Source: Deltaproteobacteria bacterium CG07_land_8_20_14_0_80_60_11
GTDB taxonomy: Bacteria; Desulfobacterota; Desulfobaccia; Desulfobaccales; 0-14-0-80-60-11
NCBI GenBank assembly: GCA_002779455.1
Contig: PEWM01000102.1
Span: 1-12,473, forward strand
Length of the DNA stretch: 12,473 nt
Direction of reading: 5' to 3'
Below are positions 5,744-10,912 of this stretch, in pieces (position 1 is the stretch's first letter; each line of letters opens with the position of its first letter). The position numbers were made by a program, and so were the translations under genes. The notes under the pieces were generated by a model. The model worked only from the letters and a program-made list of their open reading frames with translations, had not been told where the DNA came from and searched no databases.

Positions 5744-6703
5744 ATGCTTGCCCTCTATTTTGACGGACAACCGGCGATCAAAGAGTTGCCCCGGCCCGCA
5801 CCCGGGCCCGGCGAGGTGCTGGTGCGCGTCCATCTGGCCGGCATCTGCGCCACCGACCTACAGGTCCTCCGGGGCTACCACGGCTTTAAGGGGATCATGG
5901 GCCACGAGTTCGTAGGCGAGGTGGCCGCGCCGGAGGATTCCCCCTGGCTGGGGCAGCGGGTGGTGGGGGAGATCAACCTCGGCTGCGGGGCGTGCGACCT
6001 CTGCCGCCGGGGCCTGGCCGGGCACTGCCGGCAGCGCCGGGTGTTGGGGCTCAAGGACCACGACGGCGCCTTGGCCCACTACCTGACCCTGCCCGCGGCC
6101 AACCTCCATGCCGTGCCGCTGGAAGTCCCCGACGTCCTGGCGGTCTTCACCGAACCCCTGGCCGCGGCCCTCAGGGTCCTCGAAGTTGCGCCCGTGCCGC
6201 CCTCGGCCCGGATCCTGGTGGTGGGCGACGGCCCCCTGGGCCTCCAGGTCTCCTGGGTCCTGGCCGTAAGCGGCGCCGAGGTCCATCTGGCGGGGCGCCA
6301 CCCGGAGCACCTGGCCCTGGCCCGGCCCCAAGGGGTCGCCACTTACCTTGCCGCGGATCTACCCGCCGGGGACTACGATATCGTGGTGGAAGCCAGCGGC
6401 AGCCCCTCGGGTCTGGAGTTGGCGCTCACGCGGGTCCGGCCCCGGGGCACGGTGGTCATGAAGAGCACCTATACGGGCCGGTATCCCCTGGACCCGGCGG
6501 TCCTGGTGGTCCCCGAAATCAGTCTGGTGGGGTGCCGCTGCGGGCCCTTCGCCGGCGCCCTGCGACTCCTTAGGGACGGCCGGGTTGATCCCCGGCCCCT
6601 CATCGCCCGCACCTTCCCCCTGTCCCGGGGTCTGGAGGCCCTGGCTTGGGCCCAGCGCCCCGGGGTGCTCAAGGTCCTGGTAGATTGCCGGGAGGCGGGC
6701 TGA
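5744..6703 (+). CDS. Zinc-dependent MDR-family alcohol/polyol dehydrogenase
   Basis: 319 residues, slightly shorter than the usual 340-350. The N-terminal GroES-like catalytic domain has the zinc ligands Cys35 (GICATD), His54-Glu55 (GHEF) and Glu137 (TEPLA). The structural zinc lobe has all four cysteines, C81, C84, C87 and C95. The Rossmann fold follows with VVGDGPLGLQ (159-168). At the end of the second strand there is LAGRHPEHL (182-190) with Arg185 instead of an acidic residue, which suggests NADP(H) rather than NAD(H). The glutamate ligand and layout resemble polyol, sugar or threonine-type dehydrogenases, but the substrate cannot be named. The frame begins MLALYFDGQPAIKELPRP, a normal family start, yet no Shine-Dalgarno sequence precedes it; a heptamer repeat lies there instead. 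Neighbours give no pathway clue. Confidence 0.88.
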   Translation: MLALYFDGQPAIKELPRPAPGPGEVLVRVHLAGICATDLQVLRGYHGFKGIMGHEFVGEVAAPEDSPWLGQRVVGEINLGCGACDLCRRGLAGHCRQRRVLGLKDHDGALAHYLTLPAANLHAVPLEVPDVLAVFTEPLAAALRVLEVAPVPPSARILVVGDGPLGLQVSWVLAVSGAEVHLAGRHPEHLALARPQGVATYLAADLPAGDYDIVVEASGSPSGLELALTRVRPRGTVVMKSTYTGRYPLDPAVLVVPEISLVGCRCGPFAGALRLLRDGRVDPRPLIARTFPLSRGLEALAWAQRPGVLKVLVDCREAG

Positions 6704-6769
6704 GGGCCGCAATTTTGGCAGGCCTTGCCGGGTCCTGGCTTTCCCAGAAGGCAGGCGCGCGCTGATACC

Positions 6770-6869
6770 AAGTCGCCGTCAAAAAGTTAATTTTGGCTTT
6801 ATGATAGCAACCCCTGTGGGCGGTGCCCTCACCGCCCCTTGCGGATAGTTACTTGTTTGACGGCAACTT
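6770..6869. repeat. Nested palindromic element, about 100 bp
   Basis: Outer arms of about 20 nt, AAGTCGCCGTCAAAAAGTTA on the left and its imperfect reverse complement ending GGCAACTT on the right, share a perfect 9-bp core (GCCGTCAAA 6775-6783, TTTGACGGC 6856-6864). In the centre GGGCGGTG (6818-6825) and CACCGCCC (6830-6837) form a perfect 8-bp stem with a 4-nt loop. The shape is that of a small non-autonomous element or a long cruciform. No flanking target duplication was seen. Confidence 0.6.
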
Positions 6870-6886
6870 TATATGGAAAATAGCTC

Positions 6887-6943
6887 GGTGGGGCGGGCCT
6901 CCGTGCCCGCCAGCGAGAGGCGGCCAGGGACGGCCACCCCACC
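6887..6943. repeat. GC-hairpin repeat, copy B, with extended arms
   Basis: The first 26 nt (6887-6912) are identical to 5575-5600. In this copy the right side continues to GGCCACCCCACC (6932-6943), which pairs with the GGTGGGG start (6887-6893), making a larger palindrome around the inner GGCGGGC/GCCCGCC hairpin. It is a longer form of the same family. Confidence 0.65.
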
Positions 6944-7024
6944 AACACCAGCCATTTTTCATCTTTCGTTGTATCCGTGAGGAAATGATCGTTGGTATGA
7001 AATGATAGTATAATAAAACAAGTT

Positions 7025-7155
7025 GAGACCTCTGCGAAAGTTCCCCCACCTGTCATTCTGAGGGAGCGGAGCGACTGAAGAATCTCATAACTGTGAGAAA
7101 ATACGAGATCCTTCGCTTCGCTCAGGATGACAAAATGGCTTTTCGCAGAGCTCTC
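7025..7155. mobile_element. MITE-like element with terminal inverted repeats and target duplication
   Basis: The ends are GAGACCTCTGCGAAA (7025-7039) and the complement of GAGAGCTCTGCGAAA (7141-7155), matching at 14 of 15 positions. Subterminal inverted repeats follow inside: GTCATTCTGAG (7052-7062) against CTCAGGATGAC (7121-7131), 10 of 11. The element is flanked by AAGTT on both sides (7020-7024 and 7156-7160), the expected trace of a 5-bp target-site duplication; CAAGTT also matches if the terminal C is shared. There is no room for a transposase, so it would have moved in trans. Elements with a GTCATTCTGAG-type core occur widely in bacterial genomes, from general knowledge; the autonomous partner is not visible here. 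Confidence 0.75.
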
Positions 7156-7182
7156 AAGTTGGTTAGACCAGAACACCCAGAA

Positions 7183-7200
7183 TTCCCGTCTTGACGGGAA
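7183..7200. repeat. 18-bp palindrome upstream of a small gene
   Basis: TTCCCGTC, TT, GACGGGAA: a perfect 8-bp inverted repeat with a 2-nt centre, 16 nt before the proposed start at 7217. It could be an operator, a translation-blocking hairpin or a REP-type sequence. The symmetry is certain; function is not. Confidence 0.5.
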
Positions 7201-7216
7201 GCAGTGCGAGGCAGGC

Positions 7217-7621
7217 ATGCAGCCGTATCTGGAATATGAAGTGCGGCCAGGGAGCAACGCGGCCCAGGGCCTGCCCCGGCAGCGCCTGGCGGTGCTCTCC
7301 CCCATCTGGCGGGCCCCGGCCCTGACCCTTAAGTATCCCGATGGGGAAGTCCGCACCCTGATGGGCTGGTCGGGGTCCGCCCCCGGAGCCCCCTGCGACC
7401 TTAAAATCTTCTGGACCCGGCATGAGCCGACGGCCCCCGCGGTGGCTCTCGCCATCGGGGGCGATGCGGGGGTGCGGCATTTCGGGCCCGGCGCCGCGGC
7501 CGACACCGCTCAGGGGTTTCCCTTCATGGCCCTGGCCGACACCATGATCCCGGCGGAGGTCCTTAACGTCATCGGCCCGCCCCCGGAACCTGCACCGACC
7601 CCCCCGCTGCTCCTGATCTAA
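7217..7621 (+). CDS. Hypothetical protein
   Basis: 134 residues from ATG 7217, where strong G/C third-position bias begins; only a weak GAGGCAGG-like site precedes it. The frame stays open upstream to an ATG at 7127, but that start lies inside the MITE-like element and the added 30 residues look unlike the rest, so I leave them out. The body contains a strand-rich stretch (RLAVLSPIWRAPALTLKYPD, 22-41), GWSG (50-53), a region suggesting another strand pair (CDLKIFWTRHE, AVALAIGG) and a proline-rich end (PPPEPAPTPP, 121-130). No signal peptide, membrane helix or catalytic motif is evident. I do not recognise the family. The insertion 61 nt upstream may have removed the native promoter or the true N-terminus. 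Confidence 0.5.
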   Translation: MQPYLEYEVRPGSNAAQGLPRQRLAVLSPIWRAPALTLKYPDGEVRTLMGWSGSAPGAPCDLKIFWTRHEPTAPAVALAIGGDAGVRHFGPGAAADTAQGFPFMALADTMIPAEVLNVIGPPPEPAPTPPLLLI

Positions 7622-7718
7622 CGGGAGGGCCGGCAGGACAAATCAGGCGGTGGCGGCGAGATCAGGCAACCAGGCCTGGAGGCCATTTAAGATGAGGGCG
7701 ATTTACTGGAGGACATAC

Positions 7719-8507
7719 ATGCATCTGCGTTTAAGACAGTTATGGCTTGCTTTGGGCCTGGCGGCGCTCCTGCTGCTGGGAACCTGCCCGCCGGCCCCGC
7801 ACCCGGCCCTGGGCGCCACCGCCTTGGGGCTGCAAGATGACTTCATCCGGGTAGCCGAACAGGTGATGCCGTCGGTAGTGAGCCTCAAGGCCAGCCGGGT
7901 GGTGACGGTGCAGCCTTTCGGCCCTCCCGACGATTTTTTCCGGGGCACGCCCTTTGAAGGCATGTTCCGGGAGATGGGCGGCCAGCCCATCCGGCGGCGC
8001 CTGGTAGGCCAGGGCTCCGGCGTCATCATCGACCCCCGGGGCTACATCCTCACCAACAACCATGTGGTGGCCGGGTCCCAGCAGCTCCAGGTGCACCTGA
8101 ATGACGGCCGGGAAGTAACGGGCCGGCTGGTGGGCGCCGACCCCCGGTTTGACATTGCCCTGGTCCACGTGCCCGTAACCGGCCTGAGAGCCGCAAAACT
8201 GGCCGATTCCACCAAGATCCGGGTAGGGCAGTGGGCCATTGCCATCGGCAGCCCCTTCGGGCTGGAAAAAACCATGACCGTGGGCATCATCAGCGCCACC
8301 GGCCGCCGGGGTCTGGGCCGGGGGACTTACGGCGACTTCATCCAGACGGACGCCTCCATCAACCCCGGCAACAGCGGCGGGCCGTTGCTGGACATCAACG
8401 GCCAGGTGGTGGGCATCAACTCCATGATCTCCGCCCAGGGCCAGGGCATCGGCTTCGCCATCCCCATCAACCTCGCCCGGCAGATCATCGCCCCCTGGAT
8501 GAAGTGA
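7719..8507 (+). CDS. HtrA/DegP-type trypsin-like serine protease without PDZ domain
   Basis: 262 residues from ATG 7719, chosen for GGAGG at 7708-7712 with 6-nt spacing and because it yields a compact signal peptide (basic MHLRLRQ, hydrophobic core 8-20, likely cleavage near ALGA, 30-33). ATG 7692, also with a GGAGG, is the alternative. Cys23 follows LLGT, a poor lipobox. The mature protein is an HtrA protease domain: RVAEQVMPSVVSLKASR (44-60), QGSGVIIDPRGYILTNNHVV with catalytic His115, DPRFDIALV with Asp145, and INPGNSGGP with Ser219. The loop around 66-95 (FFRGTPFEGMF) is the DegP-type LA segment. It stops after INLARQIIAPWMK, just where PDZ1 would begin, and the next gene follows within 4 nt, so no PDZ remnant exists. 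It should act in the periplasm in protein quality control or on a dedicated substrate. Confidence 0.88.
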   Translation: MHLRLRQLWLALGLAALLLLGTCPPAPHPALGATALGLQDDFIRVAEQVMPSVVSLKASRVVTVQPFGPPDDFFRGTPFEGMFREMGGQPIRRRLVGQGSGVIIDPRGYILTNNHVVAGSQQLQVHLNDGREVTGRLVGADPRFDIALVHVPVTGLRAAKLADSTKIRVGQWAIAIGSPFGLEKTMTVGIISATGRRGLGRGTYGDFIQTDASINPGNSGGPLLDINGQVVGINSMISAQGQGIGFAIPINLARQIIAPWMK

Positions 8508-8511
8508 TGCC

Positions 8512-8784
8512 GTGACCCCGGATGAGCGTGCCGCTCAGCTTGAGGCCTGTTTTCACCGAGTGAGGGAGATCATCCAGGCCGAAGAGATGTGGGAGCGGGT
8601 GCCGGAGCGGGCCCGGGAATCTTCCCCGGAAAACTTAGAGGGCCTGGTGAAGTTCGCCTATTTCGGCGGGTTCATTGACATGGCCGGGGTGCGCCGGCTC
8701 CTTATGGTGGACCAACCGGCGGCGCGCCAACTTCTGGTCAAGTGGTACGAGGAGGTCCGGGAGCAGGGCTGCTGGCTCTGCTAG
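8512..8784 (+). CDS. Small hypothetical protein downstream of the protease
   Basis: 90 residues, probable GTG start 4 nt after the protease stop, suggesting translational coupling. No ATG start is available near the beginning of this frame. The protein is almost wholly helical and highly charged: an N-terminal helix (TPDERAAQLEACFHRVREII, 2-21), a middle part with NLEGLVKFAYFGGFIDMAGV (41-60) and a C-terminal helix ending EQGCWLC. It has no signal peptide and should stay in the cytoplasm, so it is unlikely to meet the exported protease directly. I do not recognise the family. The closing CWLC pair of cysteines could bind metal or form a disulfide. Confidence 0.65.
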   Translation: MTPDERAAQLEACFHRVREIIQAEEMWERVPERARESSPENLEGLVKFAYFGGFIDMAGVRRLLMVDQPAARQLLVKWYEEVREQGCWLC

Positions 8785-8811
8785 GGTTGCGCTCCAGGAA
8801 GAACTTTTCCT

Positions 8812-8837
8812 GGTTCCCAAGCTCCTTTTGGGGAACC
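8812..8837. repeat. Inverted repeat in the gap before the MBL-fold gene
   Basis: GGTTCCCAA (8812-8820) and TTGGGGAACC (8828-8837) pair over 9 bp with one bulged G. It lies 28 nt after the stop of the small gene and may end or protect that transcript. An AT-rich stretch follows with a TATAAT hexamer at 8899-8904, a possible -10 box for the next gene, but no good -35 box stands 16-18 nt upstream of it. Confidence 0.45.
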
Positions 8838-8938
8838 GGCATGGACGCAAAGCTCAGCTTGCCGAATACTTCCAACGGTTATTTTTTGGATTTGGGCATA
8901 TAATTATAAGATAAAAAGCATCGCCCAAGGAGAGCGCC

Positions 8939-9655
8939 ATGCAAGAATATGTCATCCACCCCCTGGTGGTGGGGGCCAACGAAACGGATCAGGGCGTCAT
9001 GACCTATCTCAAGGGTTACGGCAAACGCATCTGGATCCCCATCTATGTGTTCTACCTGGAGGGGGGGCCGGAGAAGATCCTGGTGGACACGGGCCTGGAG
9101 CAGTTCATGGTGCCACCCGAGGTGGGGGAGCGGTACGGCCTGAAGATCCAGGAGTTCGAAGCGGCCCTGGACACGTTCGGCCTCAAGCCGGAAGACATCG
9201 ACCTCATCATCCACACCCACCTGCACAACGACCACTGCGAAAACGACTACAAGTGCACCAACGCCCGGGTCTATGTGCAGAAGCGGGAGTACGATTTTTT
9301 TAAAGCGCCCCACCCGGTGGACCACCGCTACTTCCCCGACCTCCTGGATGACGTGGAGGTGGTGCAGGTGGACGGGGATGCCCAGATCGTGGACGGCATC
9401 CGGGTGCTCTTTACCCCCGGGCACACGGTGGGGGGCCAGTCCGTGGTGGTCAACACCCGGGCCGGCCAGGCGGTGATCACCGGGTTTTGCTGCAACGAGG
9501 CAAACTTCCCCGCCTCGGGGCCGCCTATTCCCTCGGGGGTCCACATCAATGTCATCGACGCCTATGAGAGCGCCCGGCGGGTTAAAGAGGCGGCGGACAT
9601 CCTCATCCCTTTACACGACCTGGCCGTGGGCCGGCAGAGGAGCATTCCCGCCTAA
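8939..9655 (+). CDS. Metallo-beta-lactamase-fold hydrolase, N-acyl homoserine lactonase-like
   Basis: 238 residues, ATG with AAGGAG 6 nt upstream (8927-8932). The MBL metal motif is intact: HTHLHNDH gives His94, His96, Asp98 and His99 (HxHxDH), His162 lies in PGHTVGG and His226 in PLHD. Length and order match the AHL lactonase-type subgroup (AiiA/AttM-like), which opens lactone rings such as quorum-sensing acyl-homoserine lactones. The residue that bridges the two metals in that group, normally Asp, is not at its place: the strand reads VITGFCCNEANF (179-190), offering Cys184 or Cys185 instead. The true substrate is therefore uncertain; lactone or ester hydrolysis is a fair guess. There is no signal peptide, so it is cytoplasmic. 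No LuxI or LuxR homologue is nearby. Confidence 0.8.
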   Translation: MQEYVIHPLVVGANETDQGVMTYLKGYGKRIWIPIYVFYLEGGPEKILVDTGLEQFMVPPEVGERYGLKIQEFEAALDTFGLKPEDIDLIIHTHLHNDHCENDYKCTNARVYVQKREYDFFKAPHPVDHRYFPDLLDDVEVVQVDGDAQIVDGIRVLFTPGHTVGGQSVVVNTRAGQAVITGFCCNEANFPASGPPIPSGVHINVIDAYESARRVKEAADILIPLHDLAVGRQRSIPA

Positions 9656-9691
9656 AAAGAGGGTGCGCCAGGCCCGGGCGGACGCCGGGCC
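9654..9691 (-). terminator. Possible intrinsic terminator for the minus-strand small gene
   Basis: GGCCCGG (9671-9677) and CCGGGCC (9685-9691) form a 7-bp GC stem. Read on the minus strand, the stem is followed about 12 nt later by TTTTT (complement of 9654-9658), after the stop of the minus-strand gene at 9729. The distance between stem and T-run is longer than ideal, so confidence is limited. It would also separate the converging MBL-fold gene. Confidence 0.35.
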
Positions 9692-9728
9692 AGGTTTGGA
9701 AATCTGGCAACGCCTAAGGGATCGCGGC

Positions 9729-10043
9729 TCAGCGCTCCACTTCTAGCCTGAGGGTGGCACCGGTTCGGGGGGAGATGAGCCAGCCCTGGCCCATGGGGTT
9801 TACCTGCCCCACATAGGTATCGTCATTGAGCTTAGAGGTAAGCTCGACGCTGCCCATCCGGCTGACCGCACCGTACATGATGGTCTTGCCGCCGGGGTTC
9901 GTGACGACGATCTTGCCCCGATCGCTGCTCCAACCCTCGTGACTCTTGCCTCCCTGGGTAACGGTCACTTTACCCGGGATGGCCGGCTGACAGAGCAGCA
10001 TCACGGCCACGGCCATCATGATTAAAACGGTTATGAGGCGCAT
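9729..10043 (-). CDS. Small exported hypothetical protein
   Basis: 104 residues on the minus strand; GGAGG (complement of 10050-10054) lies 6 nt before the ATG. The N-terminus is a signal peptide (MRLITVLIMMAVAVMLLCQP), with likely cleavage around residues 20-25. Cys18 follows two leucines, not a proper lipobox. The mature part of about 80 residues is rich in Gly, Thr and Val and looks like a small beta protein (KVTVTQGGKS, GKIVVTNPGGKTIMYG, ATLRLEVER). I do not recognise the family. It has its own promoter (10100-10128) and probably a terminator, so it is a single-gene unit facing away from its right neighbour. The role is unknown; an envelope location is likely. Confidence 0.72.
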   Translation of the reverse strand: MRLITVLIMMAVAVMLLCQPAIPGKVTVTQGGKSHEGWSSDRGKIVVTNPGGKTIMYGAVSRMGSVELTSKLNDDTYVGQVNPMGQGWLISPRTGATLRLEVER

Positions 10044-10099
10044 AGTTGACCTCCGGCGCGAGTTGGGGGTCGCCTGGCTGGCGGCGACCTGGACGGCGA

Positions 10100-10128
10100 T
10101 TTATACTCTACCGTAAATTGCCGGGCAA
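10100..10128 (-). promoter_or_regulatory. Sigma70-like promoter for the minus-strand small gene
   Basis: On the minus strand: TTGCCC (complement of 10123-10128), 17-nt spacer, TATAAA (complement of 10100-10105). The -35 box matches TTGACA at 4 of 6, the -10 box matches TATAAT at 5 of 6, and the spacing is ideal. It would start transcription near 10092, leaving a leader of about 50 nt before the ATG at 10043. It is the best promoter in the window. Confidence 0.6.
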
Positions 10129-10275
10129 AATCCGCCGGGACATCGATGCGGCTGTACCGGCAACCTCCTGGTGGTCTTTTCGGCACCTGCGGTGACCTTG
10201 ATAATTCGGGACACGGTATCCGAGGCAGGGGCCCCCCGGCCCGGCCTTGACCACCAGACCGGGGAGACTTAACCG

Positions 10276-10758
10276 ATGCGGCATTTTCTCAAGCTTTTGG
10301 CAATAGTGGCGCTGGTAGCGTTCCCTGGGGCAGCCGGGGCCCAGGACATTCGCATCAATCCGGTGCCGCCCCACCTCAAACCGCAGTGGACCCAGGTCCC
10401 CGGGGCGCCCCAGGTCTCCTGGGCCCCCAACCTCCCCACCGACGTCTTCCGCTACCGCGGCAAATACTATTTTTTCTGGGAAAACTACTTTTATCGGGGC
10501 CCTGCGCCTGAAGGGCCCTGGAAGGCGGTGGTGAAGGTTCCCGAGGTGTTTTATGCTGTCGATCCGGCCTATTTCAAGACCGTGAAACCAGCCGGGGAGG
10601 CGCCGGCGGCCGTGGGGTCCACGCCGCCGCCCAAGGCGAAAATCATCGACCTGCCGCCAACCGCCCCGCCGGCCCAGCCTCTCCCGGAGCCGGGGTCCAC
10701 CCCTCCCGGCAGCCCCGAGGCGCCGGGAGCGACCACCGTCCCGCCCAAGGTGATGTAA
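10276..10758 (+). CDS. Exported protein with aromatic repeat region and proline-rich tail
   Basis: 160 residues, ATG with GGGGAG 9 nt upstream (10261-10266). A clean signal peptide (MRHFLKLLAIVALVAFPGAAGA, cleavage after AGA at about 22) sends it to the periplasm. The core (about 40-103) holds a beta-type aromatic segment, VFRYRGKYYFFWENYFYRGP (57-76), then EGPWKAVVKVP (79-89). This style of Tyr/Trp/Gly strand is common in small secreted proteins that look like YXW-type repeat or envelope-stress proteins. The last 55 residues are Pro/Ala/Gly-rich and probably disordered, perhaps reaching across or anchoring to the cell wall. The specific family and function are unknown. It is divergent from the small exported gene on its left, across a 232-nt gap. 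Confidence 0.75.
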   Translation: MRHFLKLLAIVALVAFPGAAGAQDIRINPVPPHLKPQWTQVPGAPQVSWAPNLPTDVFRYRGKYYFFWENYFYRGPAPEGPWKAVVKVPEVFYAVDPAYFKTVKPAGEAPAAVGSTPPPKAKIIDLPPTAPPAQPLPEPGSTPPGSPEAPGATTVPPKVM

Positions 10759-10773
10759 TACCGGATTCGTTTT

Positions 10774-10833
10774 GTAGGGGCGCACCCGTGTGTGCGCCCT
10801 CATTCCAGGGCGGACACCTGGGTCCGCCCCTAC
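10774..10833. repeat. Double-hairpin palindromic repeat between converging genes
   Basis: A 60-bp unit bounded by a perfect 9-bp inverted repeat, GTAGGGGCG (10774-10782) and CGCCCCTAC (10825-10833). Inside are two perfect 8-bp hairpins, each with a 6-nt loop: GGGCGCAC/GTGCGCCC (10778-10785/10792-10799) and GGGCGGAC/GTCCGCCC (10808-10815/10822-10829). Such GTAGGGGCG units recur in many bacterial genomes, from general knowledge. It starts 15 nt after the stop of the + gene and may help end transcription from both sides. Confidence 0.7.
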
Positions 10834-10851
10834 GGGTGGCTGGGAAGAGAG

Positions 10852-10897
10852 TTTGAGGGGAGTTGACTTACGAAAAATCCCCGGTCCTCCCCTCAAA
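10852..10897. repeat. 11-bp perfect inverted repeat just past the nadE stop
   Basis: TTTGAGGGGAG (10852-10862) and CTCCCCTCAAA (10887-10897) are perfectly complementary, with a 24-nt loop. Its near edge is 15 nt from the nadE stop codon, a typical terminator position, but the sequence after it on the minus strand has no T-run. It may be a 3'-end stabilising stem or a factor-dependent end signal. Confidence 0.45.
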
Positions 10898-10912
10898 TGA
10901 CCTATCTCAGCC

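Larger units (their letters stand above)
6704..7216. other. Repeat-dense non-coding gap of about 510 nt
   Basis: No gene is supported. The gap is a stack of four palindromic elements: a nested inverted repeat (6770-6869), the second GC-hairpin copy with long arms (6887-6943), a 131-bp MITE-like element (7025-7155) and an 18-bp palindrome (7183-7200). The short AT-rich stretch 6955-7024 between them shows no coding sequence or confident promoter, though TAGTATAATAAAAC near 7006-7019 contains a TATAAT-like hexamer. Composition is clearly lower in GC than in neighbouring genes. Confidence 0.55.

Noticed and set aside
7025..7155. CRISPR or tRNA-like structure in the 7025-7155 region
   Set aside because: There is no periodic repeat-spacer pattern and no cloverleaf; the symmetry is explained by terminal and subterminal inverted repeats of one element.
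6829..7506. 225-residue minus-strand frame across the repeat-dense gap
   Set aside because: It is mostly translated repeats: the GC-hairpin repeat and the MITE-like element each supply part of the peptide. It also opposes a gene with stronger codon bias.
7742..7787. Lipoprotein signal (Cys23) in the HtrA-like protease
   Set aside because: The residue before the Cys is Thr, which does not fit a lipobox; ordinary signal peptidase I cleavage near ALGA is more likely.
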